This document shows, in pieces, positions 1 through 9,469 of a stretch of 64,000 nt of DNA. The DNA is from Polynucleobacter sp. UK-FUSCHL-C3 (lineage in GTDB: Bacteria > Pseudomonadota > Gammaproteobacteria > Burkholderiales > Burkholderiaceae). Location of the stretch: positions 496,001 to 560,000 of the forward strand of contig NZ_CP099959.1 of NCBI RefSeq assembly GCF_040409815.1, in the 5' to 3' direction. Each line of letters opens with the position of its first letter. The first letter of the stretch is position 1. Below the pieces are notes generated by a model. The model made no database searches. It had not been told where the DNA came from and was given only the letters and a program-made list of their open reading frames with translations. The position numbers and the translations under genes are program-made.

Positions 1-412
1 AAAGACTGCCATTTGTTGTGAGTGTTAGATCGAGAGATTGACCCTTGGGTGTTTTGATCTCGGACAACATGGTAATGAGTTTTTCAATATCTTTACGCAG
101 AAGAGGCTCGCCACCAGTCAAGCGAATTTTCTCAACACCCAGTGTGGCAAAAATATGAGCTAAGCGATAAATTTCTTCAAAGCTCAACAATTCTTGTTGA
201 GCTAGGTACGGATAGTTTTGATCAAAAACCTCTTTAGGCATGCAATAGGTACAACGAAAGTTGCACCGATCGGTCACGGATATGCGTAAGTCTCGCAAAG
301 GTCTATGTCGTAGATCCAAGGTTCGACCATGAGCCTCAGAAAGAGTCTCAGGAATCAATGGCAAAGGACCCTCTCGAGTCTCTTTGCGAATGGGGATTAC
401 GCGTTCAACCAT
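1..412 (-). CDS. moaA: GTP 3',8-cyclase MoaA, N-terminal part (cut by window edge)
   Basis: This is the N-terminal part (about 137 codons) of the radical-SAM enzyme that makes the first intermediate of molybdenum cofactor from GTP. The start is the ATG read at 412-410. The protein begins [11 protein letters not shown] and carries the [10 protein letters not shown] motif, whose three cysteines bind the radical-SAM 4Fe-4S cluster, then a [11 protein letters not shown] stretch typical of MoaA. The C-terminal second cluster lies beyond the window. It follows rne on the same strand after 44 bases with no clear terminator between, so readthrough is possible. No Shine-Dalgarno is visible; a CATAAT hexamer ends 5 bases before the ATG. 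moeA, moaD and moaE of the same pathway lie at 46.9-48.9 kb. Confidence 0.95.
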   Translation of the reverse strand, partial: MVERVIPIRKETREGPLPLIPETLSEAHGRTLDLRHRPLRDLRISVTDRCNFRCTYCMPKEVFDQNYPYLAQQELLSFEEIYRLAHIFATLGVEKIRLTGGEPLLRKDIEKLITMLSEIKTPKGQSLDLTLTTNGSL

Positions 413-456
413 GATGCATTATGGCTTCAAAAGTCTATCTTAGGCGTACGGAAGCT

Positions 457-3033
457 CTAACCATTTTTATCAATGGTTTTTTCTTGGCCACCCGTTTCCA
501 CAAGAACCATAGGCCCTGCAGGGAGATTGGTAGGTGGCTTTGGCTCACGTTGCGCTCTAGGCGCAGGGCTCTCAGACTGAATCTGGTTTTGTACTTCAGC
601 GAGTTTGTTGCTATCGGTACCAACCCAAACCATTCCAGCAGTCTGAATAACATTTTTTAGCGGTTCTTCAGCAAGTGGCGTGAAGGCAACTTTGGGTAGT
701 TCGGGAACAATAATCGGTGCTGTAACTCTAGTCTCCGAAATGCTCTGGCCGCTAGATGTTGGAGTAGGGACGCTCTCACTTTGCACTCTTTGTTCTGGTC
801 TGGGGCTGCGATTAGATCCTGAACGACGCGGTGCAGAACCCTCTCTAAAGCTGCGAGTCAGATCCGATAGCGGCATTGAGGCAGAACGACCACCTAGACC
901 CATTGGAATACCGCTATTTAATTCTTGGGCGGGACTGTCATTGCGCTCAGATCGCTCACCGCGGTTACGACCGCGACCACGACGATTACGACCACGACGC
1001 TGATCCTCGTTACTCACTTCTGAATCGCTTAAGTCAGGCGCTGGACCCTTAGTTTGTTGGGGGGATGCTTGATCGTTACGCTCTTGCTGTTGATTGCGCT
1101 CACCGCGGTTACGTCCCCGACCTGCCTGACGTGGGCGATTCTGGTTTTGCTCACCAGTATCTGCAGCTTTTTCTGGACGATCCGTATTATCGCTACGCGC
1201 AGTTCTGTCTTGACGATTGCGACCGCGATTACGATTATTGTGATCGCCGTTACGTCCCCGACCTTCTGGACGAGCATTAGGTTTGACCTCTTCGGGTTTG
1301 GCGGGGGTAGCAGGAGAGAATATCTTTTTAAAGAATCCGAAGATTCCACCAGAGGATGCCTCACCTGTTTTAGCAGAGGCGCTTTCGCGAGCGGGGCGAG
1401 CACTTGCCATGGGCGCTGGCTGGCTGGGAGTAATGCCCTTGACGGCCGCCTCAGGACGTGTGCGCACTTCTTCATTCTTGCGACCAATCACAGTGTCGGT
1501 CTCAAGCTCACGCGTAGACTCTTCCACCATTACATAGCTAAGCTTTTGTTCATCTAGGCGGGGGTCATCGTGACGTAAGCGCTCTAATTTGTAATGGGGC
1601 GTCTCAAGATGCTTATTTGGAATCATTAAGACATGAACCTTAAAGCGAGACTCAATCTTGATAACCTCAGCACGTTTCTCATTTAAGAGGAAGGCAACGA
1701 CATCGACTGGAACCTGACAGTGGATTGCAGCCGTGTTCTCCTTCATCGCCTCTTCTTGAATAATGCGCAATACCTGAAGGGCAGAGGATTCTGTATCACG
1801 AATATGGCCTGTGCCATTACACCGTGGGCATGTGACATGACTTGCTTCCGATAGGGCTGGTCGCAAACGCTGACGTGATAATTCCATCAAGCCAAACTTG
1901 GAGATCTTGCCGGTTTGAACCCGTGCACGATCATGACGAAGGGCGTCGCGTAAGCGATTTTCAACATCTCGTTGACTCTTCGCTGATTCCATATCAATGA
2001 AATCAATCACGATCAGACCGCCTAGGTCACGAAGACGCATTTGTCTAGCGATCTCATCGGCAGCCTCAAGGTTGGTACGAGTAGCAGTTTCTTCAATATC
2101 AGATCCACGTGTTGCACGCGCCGAGTTGACGTCAACCGATACCAAGGCTTCAGTGTGATCGATAACAATTGCTCCACCAGATGGTAGAGGGACGGTTCTG
2201 GAGTAGGCGGTCTCGATCTGATGCTCAATCTGGAATCGAGAAAACAGGGGCACATCGTCTTGATAGCGCTTAACTCGCGGTAAGTTATCTGGCATCACGA
2301 CCGACATAAATGCCTGAGCTTGCTCATAGATATCATCGGTATCAATCAGGATTTCACCGATATCCGGTTGGAAATAGTCGCGGATTGCACGAATTACCAA
2401 GCTTGATTCAAGATAAATCAATAATGGCGCTGAGTTTCCCTTGACTGCTTCATCAATGGCTTTCCATAACTGCATGAGATAGTTCAGATCCCATTGCAAT
2501 TCAACGGCATCGCGACCAATACCTGCAGTTCTGGCAATAATGCTCATGCCATCAGGCACCTCTAACTGTGCCATCGCCTCACGCAGCTCTTGACGATCCT
2601 CCCCCTCGATACGACGGGATACTCCGCCTCCTCGGGGATTATTGGGCATTAGAACGAGATAGCGACCAGCTAGGGAGACAAAAGAGGTCAGTGCAGCACC
2701 TTTTTGGCCCCGCTCTTCCTTTTCTACCTGAACAATAATTTCTTGACCTTCGCGCAAGGCATCTTTGATCGACGCATTGCGGACATCAATACCTTCCTTA
2801 AAGTAGGTGCGGGCAACCTCTTTAAATGGCAAGAAGCCATGGCGCTCTTCACCATAGTTCACAAAGCAGGCCTCGAGAGAGGGCTCAATGCGGGTAATGA
2901 CACCTTTGTAAATATTGCCTTTGCGCTGCTCGCGTCCGGCGGATTCAATATCGATGTCGATTAATTTCTGACCATCAACAATTGCGACTCGCAACTCTTC
3001 CTGTTGCGTTGCATTAAATAACATGCGTTTCAT
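457..3033 (-). CDS. rne: Ribonuclease E
   Basis: This is the endoribonuclease that starts mRNA decay and processes rRNA and tRNA precursors, and it scaffolds the RNA degradosome. The start chosen gives [20 protein letters not shown], the usual family N-terminus; an ATG five codons upstream is in frame but less likely. The protein is about 858 aa. It has an S1 RNA-binding domain at roughly residues 35-115, the catalytic aspartates in [11 protein letters not shown] and VIDFIDME, and the zinc-link CPRCNGTG. The last 350 residues are low-complexity and Arg/Asn/Gln-rich with repeated RGRNR-type blocks, the expected disordered RNA- and partner-binding tail. It is transcribed alone from a 400-bp intergenic region and may read into moaA. 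Confidence 0.97.
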   Translation of the reverse strand: MKRMLFNATQQEELRVAIVDGQKLIDIDIESAGREQRKGNIYKGVITRIEPSLEACFVNYGEERHGFLPFKEVARTYFKEGIDVRNASIKDALREGQEIIVQVEKEERGQKGAALTSFVSLAGRYLVLMPNNPRGGGVSRRIEGEDRQELREAMAQLEVPDGMSIIARTAGIGRDAVELQWDLNYLMQLWKAIDEAVKGNSAPLLIYLESSLVIRAIRDYFQPDIGEILIDTDDIYEQAQAFMSVVMPDNLPRVKRYQDDVPLFSRFQIEHQIETAYSRTVPLPSGGAIVIDHTEALVSVDVNSARATRGSDIEETATRTNLEAADEIARQMRLRDLGGLIVIDFIDMESAKSQRDVENRLRDALRHDRARVQTGKISKFGLMELSRQRLRPALSEASHVTCPRCNGTGHIRDTESSALQVLRIIQEEAMKENTAAIHCQVPVDVVAFLLNEKRAEVIKIESRFKVHVLMIPNKHLETPHYKLERLRHDDPRLDEQKLSYVMVEESTRELETDTVIGRKNEEVRTRPEAAVKGITPSQPAPMASARPARESASAKTGEASSGGIFGFFKKIFSPATPAKPEEVKPNARPEGRGRNGDHNNRNRGRNRQDRTARSDNTDRPEKAADTGEQNQNRPRQAGRGRNRGERNQQQERNDQASPQQTKGPAPDLSDSEVSNEDQRRGRNRRGRGRNRGERSERNDSPAQELNSGIPMGLGGRSASMPLSDLTRSFREGSAPRRSGSNRSPRPEQRVQSESVPTPTSSGQSISETRVTAPIIVPELPKVAFTPLAEEPLKNVIQTAGMVWVGTDSNKLAEVQNQIQSESPAPRAQREPKPPTNLPAGPMVLVETGGQEKTIDKNG

Positions 3034-3436
3034 AACACTCTCCTTCATGGGAGGCGCTTTTGTGCGACGCGAAGAGGATGACTAAGATTGTTCTAAGGAA
3101 TAAATCCTCAGACATTAAGAGGTGAGAGAGTCTAAAACATTCCTCTACAGGAAATAACGATCAAACCAAGAATTCCATAGTTTGAATCTCACACCAACGC
3201 TCGCCACAGAGATCTCCTTAAGATCTCAATGTAGGCGCTCGCCTAAAAAAGGTCATCTGCTTCGTGGGTCGCGGCATACATCACGCCAACCCTGCGCCTC
3301 ATTAAAACGGGAGAGGGGCAACCCCGGGAGTCTATTAATGGGCGACTCCAAGCTCCGGAATTCAAATCAATCTGGTAATAAATTACCTAGATCCTTGATT
3401 ATAGGTCACAAAACGAATGACAATGGGGCCTATCAC
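3034..3436. promoter_or_regulatory. Divergent rne/rluC intergenic region with probable long rne leader
   Basis: This 403-bp gap holds no convincing gene. On the minus strand a TATAAT (3403-3398) lies 14 bases after TTGTCA (3423-3418). If used, it would give rne a leader of about 360 nt, close to the length of the autoregulatory rne leader of E. coli. The spacer is short for sigma70, so the promoter is tentative. The stretch 3225-3345 contains several short GC-rich inverted segments (for example GGGGCAACCCC), which suggests RNA structure. A good AAGGAGAG ribosome site for rne lies at about 3045. An in-frame upstream extension of rluC from 3182 is open but not protein-like. Confidence 0.5.
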
Positions 3437-4474
3437 ATGAGGAAAACCATTAATCCCGCCCCAAAAAAGAGCGTTTCTGCCAAGAAATCTAGTAAAACAC
3501 CTGCATTACAGGCTGTTTTTGAGACCATTGGCCAGGATTCTGCTGGCCAGAGGCTTGATAATTACTTACTCCGCTGGGCTAAAGGTGTGCCCAAAAGCCA
3601 TGTTTATCGAATTATTCGCTCTGGTGAGGTCCGCATTAATAAAAAAAGGGCCCTACCGACATCCAGGCTTGTCGAGGGCGATATTGTTCGCCTTCCGCCC
3701 ACTCGGCTAGCCGAAGCCCCAAAAACTGGTGCTGGGATTTCTCAGACGAAGGCAACTGAGCTGGCTGCAAAGATACCCACCCTGTTTGAAGATGATTATT
3801 TGCTCATCATCGATAAACCCTCCGGATTGGCTGTTCATGGTGGATCGGGTGTGAGTTTGGGGGCGATTGAGTTACTCCGGAAGGCAAGACCAGAGAGTAA
3901 GTTCTTAGAATTGGTTCATCGTCTAGACCGTGATACTTCTGGTATTTTGATCTTTGCAAAAAAACGTAGCGCTCTTGTAGAGATGCATCGACAGATCCGT
4001 GAGGGTTTAACGGATAAGCGTTATAGGCTCCTGGCTCATGGTGAGATTTCTCAAGGGGCTGGTACTGCGCAACTTAAGTTTCCCCTACTAAAGTATCTTT
4101 TGGAAAATGGAGAACGCAGGGTTCGGGTTGATCCAAAGGGTCAGGTTAGTCATACCAATCTTCGGGTCACGGAGATTCTAAAAAGTGATCTAGGTAGCAT
4201 TACTCTTGCTGAAGCGCAATTGAAAACGGGTCGTACTCATCAGATTCGGGTGCACTTGCAAAAGATTGGCCATCCCATTTTGGGGGATGATAAATACGGC
4301 ATTGATGATGAAGATAAACGTCTTAAGGTAAAGCATTTGTTCTTGCATGCTCACCTCGCAGTATTTGCACACCCCAAGACTCAGGAAAAAATGCGGATCG
4401 AGGCAGATGTACCAAAGGCATTCAGAGAATGGTTAACTCGGTGGGAGTGCAAGACTCTACCCATGCAAACATAA
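3437..4474 (+). CDS. rluC: RluC-type 23S rRNA pseudouridine synthase
   Basis: This RluA-family enzyme converts specific uridines of 23S rRNA (955, 2504 and 2580 for RluC) to pseudouridine. The protein is about 345 aa from ATG 3437. It has an N-terminal S4 RNA-binding domain (QRLDNYLLRWAKGVPKSHVYRIIRSGEVRIN), then the catalytic motif HRLDRDTSG with its aspartate, and later GRTHQIRVHLQ. The start at MRKTINPAPKK is chosen because translation further upstream is not protein-like. It is followed after 12 bases by a HAD phosphatase and then sppA, a probable three-gene operon, and it diverges from rne as is usual in the order. Confidence 0.93.
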   Translation: MRKTINPAPKKSVSAKKSSKTPALQAVFETIGQDSAGQRLDNYLLRWAKGVPKSHVYRIIRSGEVRINKKRALPTSRLVEGDIVRLPPTRLAEAPKTGAGISQTKATELAAKIPTLFEDDYLLIIDKPSGLAVHGGSGVSLGAIELLRKARPESKFLELVHRLDRDTSGILIFAKKRSALVEMHRQIREGLTDKRYRLLAHGEISQGAGTAQLKFPLLKYLLENGERRVRVDPKGQVSHTNLRVTEILKSDLGSITLAEAQLKTGRTHQIRVHLQKIGHPILGDDKYGIDDEDKRLKVKHLFLHAHLAVFAHPKTQEKMRIEADVPKAFREWLTRWECKTLPMQT

Positions 4475-4486
4475 GAAAGAACTTCA

Positions 4487-5188
4487 GTGAAATACGAAGA
4501 GCGACGCTACGATTTGATTGTCTGGGATTGGGACGGAACCATTATGGATTCGACGCCCACGATTGTGCATTGCATCCAGCAGGCCTGCCGTGATCTTGAT
4601 TTTCCGGTTCCGGATGATTCCATCGCAAGCTATGTGATTGGTTTGGGTGTGCAAGATTCATTACGTCGAGTGGCTCCTTCGGTCCATCCCGCGCGCTTTC
4701 CTGAATTAGTCGATCGGTTTCGTTATCACTATCTCTCTAAAGATCATGAGCTTCACTTATTTGTAGGTATCAGAGAGTTATTAGAGGACTTAAAAAACAA
4801 AGGATTTTTGTTGGGCGTGGCTACCGGTAAGCCAAGGCGAGGGTTAAATCGCTCCTTGGACTTTCATGAACTCAAGCACATCTTTCATGACACTCGCACT
4901 GCCGACGAATCCTTTTCTAAGCCACATCCCGGCATGTTGCTAGACCTATCGGATAGTCTACAAGTACCGGTGCGCAAAATGTTAATGATTGGCGATACCA
5001 CCCATGACCTTGAGATGGCTGAGTCCGCAGGGGTTGATGGAATAGCAGTAAGCTACGGCGCACATCCAGCCGATGCCTTGAGGTCTGCAAAATCTCTCGC
5101 CTGCCTTGATAATGTGGAACAGTTAGCTGCTTGGTTGTACAGTAATTTAGACATTCAGCATCCCACCCCTATTGAGATAAGTAAATAG
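4487..5188 (+). CDS. HAD-superfamily phosphatase, phosphoglycolate phosphatase-like
   Basis: This is a haloacid dehalogenase-type hydrolase of 233 aa. The N-terminal DWDGTIMDSTP is motif I with the nucleophile and acid/base aspartates. ATGKPRRG fits motif II, KPHPGML holds the motif III lysine, and MIGDTTHDLEMAESAG is motif IV. The helical cap between motifs I and II matches subfamily IA. The natural substrate cannot be read from sequence; phosphoglycolate or another small phosphate ester is likely. It sits 12 bases after rluC and 8 bases before sppA, a trio often adjacent in Burkholderiales. Confidence 0.88.
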   Translation: MKYEERRYDLIVWDWDGTIMDSTPTIVHCIQQACRDLDFPVPDDSIASYVIGLGVQDSLRRVAPSVHPARFPELVDRFRYHYLSKDHELHLFVGIRELLEDLKNKGFLLGVATGKPRRGLNRSLDFHELKHIFHDTRTADESFSKPHPGMLLDLSDSLQVPVRKMLMIGDTTHDLEMAESAGVDGIAVSYGAHPADALRSAKSLACLDNVEQLAAWLYSNLDIQHPTPIEISK

Positions 5189-5196
5189 AGTTCACT

Positions 5197-6162
5197 ATGG
5201 ATACAAAGCAAAGCCCTGAATCAGAAAAATCCAACTCTCAATGGGAGCGAAACGCGCTTGAACTGCTCTTGCTTGAGAACTTAAAAGAGAATCGCAAGGC
5301 AAGGCGCTGGAAAGCTCTGTTAAGGATATTGAGTTTGTTTGTGTTGGTGGGCTTAATTTATCAAGTGTTTGATATTCAGTTGCCGGGTAGTGGTGGAAGT
5401 GGAAAACATACCGCCCTCGTGAGCATCGAGGGTGAGATTTCCCCAAACTCTATAGCAAATGCCTTGGATATCAATTCAGCGCTTACCGCAGCCTTTGAAA
5501 GCAAAGAGGCAGTTGGTGTCGTTTTGCGCATTAATAGCCCTGGTGGTTCACCCGTCCAGGCGGGCATGATTAATGATGAGATCAGACGTTTGCGAACCTT
5601 GCATCCTGAGAAACCCTTTTATGTAGTCGTTGAGGATGTATGTGCATCCGGCGGTTATTACATCGCCGTTGCCGGTGACAAGATATTGGTGGATAAGGCA
5701 AGTCTCGTAGGCTCTATTGGCGTGGTCATGGGCGGTTTTGGTTTTACAGGGCTCATGGAAAAAATGGGCATCTCTAGGCGCTTAATCACAGCGGGGTCAG
5801 ACAAAGGTATGTTGGATCCTTTCTCCAAAGAAAACCCCAAACAAGTTGAGATGGTTAAAAAAATGCTTGAGGACATCCATCAGCAATTTATTACAGTGGT
5901 AAAGCAGGGTCGTGGCGAACGCTTAAAAAATGATCCTGACATCTTTACGGGGCGCGTATGGAATGGCGAACAAGCTTTGCAATTGGGACTGGTCGATGGG
6001 TATGGCACGATTGACTCTGTGGCGCGCGATATTTTGAAAGCGCCTGATTTAGTTGACTACACACTCAAAGAGAATTTTGCTGAACGAGTCGCTAAGCGTT
6101 TTGGTGCCGAAACAGGCGCTGCAATTAGCAAAGCACTGATGCGTGGCGCAGAGATGCGCTAA
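5197..6162 (+). CDS. sppA: Signal peptide peptidase SppA, S49 family, short form
   Basis: This is a membrane-anchored serine protease that degrades cleaved signal peptides. The protein is 321 aa, the short single-domain form, not the tandem form of about 618 aa in E. coli. One N-terminal transmembrane helix lies at about residues 41-58. The active-site domain includes RINSPGGSPVQAG and the nucleophile Ser151 in CASGGYYIA. A lysine in SDKGMLDPF (about 203) is at the expected spacing for the catalytic base of the Ser/Lys dyad. It is the last gene of the rluC-HAD-sppA run. Its stop codon overlaps the stop of the convergent methyltransferase gene by 4 bases. Confidence 0.93.
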   Translation: MDTKQSPESEKSNSQWERNALELLLLENLKENRKARRWKALLRILSLFVLVGLIYQVFDIQLPGSGGSGKHTALVSIEGEISPNSIANALDINSALTAAFESKEAVGVVLRINSPGGSPVQAGMINDEIRRLRTLHPEKPFYVVVEDVCASGGYYIAVAGDKILVDKASLVGSIGVVMGGFGFTGLMEKMGISRRLITAGSDKGMLDPFSKENPKQVEMVKKMLEDIHQQFITVVKQGRGERLKNDPDIFTGRVWNGEQALQLGLVDGYGTIDSVARDILKAPDLVDYTLKENFAERVAKRFGAETGAAISKALMRGAEMR

Positions 6163-6944
6163 GCCAGCATTAAAAAAATAGCAGGACGATTTTTTAAAAC
6201 ATCATTCATGCTGGATTGATTGGTAAATCGTTTTTGCCATTCGTTGATAGGGGCCGTCCAAATCCATTCGGTTTCAAGACTTAAGTCGATGGCTAGACAT
6301 AGTTGAGTCTGAGGTAGGAGAGTGGCTAGGCAAGTTTCTAACATCGCCGTATTACGGTAGGGTGTTTCAATCCATAGCTGAGTTTCATGATTTTGTTTGG
6401 AGCGATGTTCAAGCTGTTTGATCTTTTTGGAGCGCTCGACAACATCAACCGGAAGGTAGCCATGAAAACTAAAGCATTGACCATTTAAACCGCTCGCCAT
6501 TAAACCCAACAAGATCGAGCTTGGCCCAACCAAAGGTTTAACCCGTGCCCCCAAATGATGTGCCATATTAATGATCTCTGCACCAGGGTCAGCGACACCT
6601 GGAACCCCCGCTTCTGACATCAGGCCCACATCCTCACCCTGTATTAAGGGTTTTAGTAGTTCGTGGGGTTTAAGACCAGTCTTGTTTTTACTCTGAGGTC
6701 CGCGCCATTCGTTCATTTGCATGCTTTGGAGAGGGTGACTCAAAGGAGTAATTTGGTTGACGGCGTTGAGTAGGGCTCTTGCGGTCTTTGCATCCTCAAC
6801 AATCCAATTTTTGAGAGAGGCCATTTGGCAAAGAGCATCCGGTGGAATGACCCGCGATAATTGTGTCACTCGATCTTCTTCACCGAGGGTATTGGGCACT
6901 AGATATAAACATCCTAAGACGCTTGTATTTGAAGACTTAGACAT
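6159..6944 (-). CDS. SAM-dependent methyltransferase, tetrapyrrole-methylase/RsmI-like fold
   Basis: This 261-aa protein belongs to the tetrapyrrole methylase fold, subgroup related to RsmI (16S rRNA C1402 2'-O-methyltransferase). Visible signatures are LYLVPNTLGEE near the N-terminus, VGLMSEAGVPGVADPGAEII, the SAM-site segment VGPSSILLGLMASGLNGQCFSFHGYLP, and the WIETPYRN segment. The sequence has drifted from classical RsmI, so the rRNA target is not certain. The start overlaps the end of maf by 8 bases, so the two are probably co-transcribed. It converges with sppA. Confidence 0.85.
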   Translation of the reverse strand: MSKSSNTSVLGCLYLVPNTLGEEDRVTQLSRVIPPDALCQMASLKNWIVEDAKTARALLNAVNQITPLSHPLQSMQMNEWRGPQSKNKTGLKPHELLKPLIQGEDVGLMSEAGVPGVADPGAEIINMAHHLGARVKPLVGPSSILLGLMASGLNGQCFSFHGYLPVDVVERSKKIKQLEHRSKQNHETQLWIETPYRNTAMLETCLATLLPQTQLCLAIDLSLETEWIWTAPINEWQKRFTNQSSMNDVLKNRPAIFLMLA

Positions 6945-7524
6945 GAGGAATTACAAAACCCGCTTCGCGTAAAAGGCCAGAGAGTGCAATTAGGGGTAGA
7001 CCAATCAAAGCAGTTGGATCATCACTTTCTATTCGCTCAAGAAGAATGATTCCCATTCCTTCCGACTTGGCGCTCCCTGCACAATCATAAGGTTTCTCAA
7101 TCCGTAAATAATTCTCTAGGCTTTCATCAGGTAGATTACGAAAACGCACAAGCGTGGGAACGCTAAGCGTTTTATATTCTTTTCCCTTAAGAAGACATAA
7201 GGCGGTATGAAAGACGACAGTTTGCCCTTGCATCTGTTTTAGTTGGGCAAGCGCTCGCTCATGATTGCCAGGCTTGCCAATGATTTGGCCATGAAGGTCT
7301 GCGCTTTGATCGGAGCCAATAATCCATGCCTCGGGGAACTGTTTGCTAAGAGCACTTGCTTTTAATTGGGCGAGTCGCCGTGTCATTGTCTCTGGTAACT
7401 CATGCTTTAGGGGGGTCTCATCAACATCGGGAGACGCAATAGTAAATGGCAAACCCAAGCGCTCTAGCAGTTGGCGACGATAAATAGAGCTAGAAGCCAG
7501 AACAAGTTGTTTGGTATTTGCCAT
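6937..7524 (-). CDS. Maf family nucleoside triphosphate pyrophosphatase
   Basis: This 195-aa Maf/YceF-type protein hydrolyses non-canonical or modified nucleoside triphosphates to monophosphates (house-cleaning). The N-terminal LASSSIYRRQLLERLGLPF is the Maf signature that binds phosphate, and IIGSDQSADL carries the conserved acidic residue. The SDQ form suggests the YceF (7-methyl-GTP) subgroup; this is inferred from family knowledge. It is divergent from yceD, an arrangement common in proteobacteria (maf-yceD-rpmF-plsX). The 73-bp gap between them carries a tandem palindrome at 7547-7562. Confidence 0.92.
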   Translation of the reverse strand: MANTKQLVLASSSIYRRQLLERLGLPFTIASPDVDETPLKHELPETMTRRLAQLKASALSKQFPEAWIIGSDQSADLHGQIIGKPGNHERALAQLKQMQGQTVVFHTALCLLKGKEYKTLSVPTLVRFRNLPDESLENYLRIEKPYDCAGSAKSEGMGIILLERIESDDPTALIGLPLIALSGLLREAGFVIPHV

Positions 7525-7546
7525 AAGAAAATTACATTGGGGAATT

Positions 7547-7562
7547 CAATATTGCAATATTG
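7547..7562. repeat. Tandem 8-bp palindrome between maf and yceD
   Basis: CAATATTG occurs twice in a row, so each copy and the whole 16-bp block are self-complementary. It lies in the 73-bp divergent promoter region between maf and yceD and could be an operator or simply AT-rich promoter DNA. No regulator is recognised. Confidence 0.4.
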
Positions 7563-7597
7563 TGGCTTAGTTTCAAGACTCGTTTTAGACTTCTCCT

Positions 7598-8131
7598 ATG
7601 AGTTCTCATTCTGCTAATCCAATCGTTCAGCTGGCAATCACCCCAAAATCCCTTGGGAAGATAGACATATTAGCCCCAGTTTCTTATGTTGGAGAGGGTT
7701 TCCTGAATCTGGCAGATTTCGGCAGATTACGAAATGAGGCCGTACACCTTGATCCCCTCGATGGTTTTTATTGCGAACTACGCAGCCATCATCGAGATGG
7801 AATGCCAGTATTGGAAATTAACCTTAAGGGGCAATTAACACTGTCCTGTCAGCGTTGTTTGCAGCCCTTGGTATTTGAGTTTGGGCAGAAAAAACACTTT
7901 GTTTTTGTGAAAACTGAAGAAGAGGCTGACGATTTCCCCATGGACAATGACGCCGAAGAGGCAATGGTTGCCAGTCACAGCTTTGACCTCTTGGAGGCTA
8001 TTGAGGATGAGATCTTGCTAGCTATCCCCAATGCCCCAAAACACTCCATTGAGGACTGCCAAATTAGCCAAGAGGGAGGGGGTACAGAACCCCAAAATCC
8101 CTTTAAGGTACTGAAAAGTCTGAAGAAATAG
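7598..8131 (+). CDS. yceD: YceD (DUF177) family protein
   Basis: This 177-aa protein is of the DUF177/YceD family, linked to 23S rRNA maturation in bacteria and plants and conserved next to rpmF. It contains the family CxxC pair in LSCQRCLQPL (around residues 87-90) and an acidic C-terminal half ending in a short basic tail. It precedes rpmF by 73 bases, the canonical order yceD-rpmF-plsX. The exact biochemical role is unknown. Confidence 0.9.
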   Translation: MSSHSANPIVQLAITPKSLGKIDILAPVSYVGEGFLNLADFGRLRNEAVHLDPLDGFYCELRSHHRDGMPVLEINLKGQLTLSCQRCLQPLVFEFGQKKHFVFVKTEEEADDFPMDNDAEEAMVASHSFDLLEAIEDEILLAIPNAPKHSIEDCQISQEGGGTEPQNPFKVLKSLKK

Positions 8132-8204
8132 TATTAAATTGGTCACCGAATACGGGTTTTTACCTGTTTCTATGCTAGAATTCTTGCTTGCTTAGGAGTT
8201 CATT

Positions 8205-8384
8205 ATGGCCGTCCAACAGAATAAAAAATCCCCTTCGAAACGTGGCATGCACCGCGCCCATGACTTTTTGACCGCCCCTGCAATTGCGGTTGAGTCCACT
8301 ACTGGTGAGGCGCATTTGCGTCATCACGTTTCTCCAAATGGCTACTACCGTGGTCGAAAAGTCGTTAAGACCAAAAACGACTAA
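8205..8384 (+). CDS. rpmF: 50S ribosomal protein L32
   Basis: This 59-aa ribosomal protein reads [20 protein letters not shown] and ends in [10 protein letters not shown], the L32 pattern (basic N-terminus, [10 protein letters not shown] motif). It is preceded by the ribosome site TTAGGAG at about 8192. An intrinsic terminator follows at 8403-8426. The zinc-binding cysteines found in some L32 proteins are absent, as is common in proteobacteria. Confidence 0.96.
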   Translation: MAVQQNKKSPSKRGMHRAHDFLTAPAIAVESTTGEAHLRHHVSPNGYYRGRKVVKTKND

Positions 8385-8402
8385 TTTCATATTGCTGGAT
8401 TG

Positions 8403-8426
8403 AAGCGGCTCAAAGCCGCTTTTTTC
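8403..8426 (+). terminator. Intrinsic terminator after rpmF
   Basis: AAGCGGCT and AGCCGCTT form an 8-bp stem with a CAA loop, followed by a T run. It lies 18 bases after the rpmF stop and 33 bases before plsX, so the fatty-acid genes probably have their own promoter or depend on partial readthrough. Confidence 0.85.
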
Positions 8427-8458
8427 TTAGACACAATCCACGTTGCAAACATAAAACA

Positions 8459-9469
8459 ATGAGTGTGACCCTTGCAGTCGATGCTATGGGCGGAGATCAT
8501 GGTGTCTCTGTGACTATCCCAGCCTGCTGCGATTTTTTGCAAGAACATCCTGATGCCATGGTAATAGCAGTAGGTGATCCAAAATTGCTTAATGAAGCCA
8601 TTAAACAATGTAATGCAGAAATGCTTACTCGTTTTGAGATTATTGGCGCCACCGAAATTGTTCTGATGGATGACCCCATTGAGGTGGCATTGCGTCGCAA
8701 AAAAGATTCTTCTATGCGAGTTGCGATTACACAAGTACAGGAAGGTAAAGCAGATGCCGTGATATCTGCAGGGAATACTGGCGCCTTAATGGCGATTTCG
8801 CGCTATCTCCTCAAAACTTTGGATGGTATTGATCGTCCCGCCATTGCAACGGCGATCCCAAATGAGCTAGGTAAGGGCACGACAGTATTGGATTTAGGGG
8901 CCAATGCAGATTGTGAGCCGATTCATCTTCTACAGTTTGCCCAAATGGCCGATGTGATGTTACGTGTCGTGAACGGTAATCCAAGCCCATCCATTGGCTT
9001 ACTGAATATTGGTGAAGAGGTTATCAAAGGCAATGATGTTGTCAAACAAACAGCAGAGCTGTTAAGGCAAAGTAATCTCAACTTCTATGGCAATGTAGAG
9101 GGCAATGATATTTTTAAGGGGACAACTGATATTGTTGTCTGTGATGGCTTTGTAGGAAATGTAGTTTTAAAAGCCAGCGAAGGCTTAGCAAAGATGATGA
9201 GCGGCATGATCCGTGAAGAATTTAGTCGTTCACTGTTAACTAAATTAATGGGCTTGGCAGCACTCTTACCCTTGGGGAGGGTGCGTAAGCGAGTAGACCA
9301 CCGCCGATATAACGGGGCGGTTTTATTGGGATTACGTGGTTGTGTGATCAAGAGTCATGGATCAGCGGATCGTTTTGCATTTAAGATTGCCCTCGACCGG
9401 GCATATGACGCTGCTAAGAACCGGATGGTTGATAAGATTGCAGAAACCTTTGGTATGAGGTCCGCATGA
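8459..9469 (+). CDS. plsX: Phosphate acyltransferase PlsX
   Basis: This 336-aa enzyme converts acyl-ACP and phosphate to acyl-phosphate, the donor for glycerol-3-phosphate acylation by PlsY in phospholipid synthesis. The N-terminal [11 protein letters not shown], the [10 protein letters not shown] segment and [11 protein letters not shown] are PlsX signatures. No good Shine-Dalgarno precedes the ATG, although the start fits the family N-terminus exactly. Its stop overlaps the fabH start in ATGA, so the two are translationally coupled. It heads the fab cluster. Confidence 0.95.
   Translation: MSVTLAVDAMGGDHGVSVTIPACCDFLQEHPDAMVIAVGDPKLLNEAIKQCNAEMLTRFEIIGATEIVLMDDPIEVALRRKKDSSMRVAITQVQEGKADAVISAGNTGALMAISRYLLKTLDGIDRPAIATAIPNELGKGTTVLDLGANADCEPIHLLQFAQMADVMLRVVNGNPSPSIGLLNIGEEVIKGNDVVKQTAELLRQSNLNFYGNVEGNDIFKGTTDIVVCDGFVGNVVLKASEGLAKMMSGMIREEFSRSLLTKLMGLAALLPLGRVRKRVDHRRYNGAVLLGLRGCVIKSHGSADRFAFKIALDRAYDAAKNRMVDKIAETFGMRSA

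Noticed and set aside
1054-1557. Plus-strand open frames inside rne
   Set aside because: They are antisense to the Arg-rich tail of RNase E; the repetitive codons leave long open frames by chance.
3182-3436. In-frame N-terminal extension of rluC by 85 codons
   Set aside because: The translated segment is not protein-like, lies in the rne/rluC control region, and family proteins start near the S4 domain.
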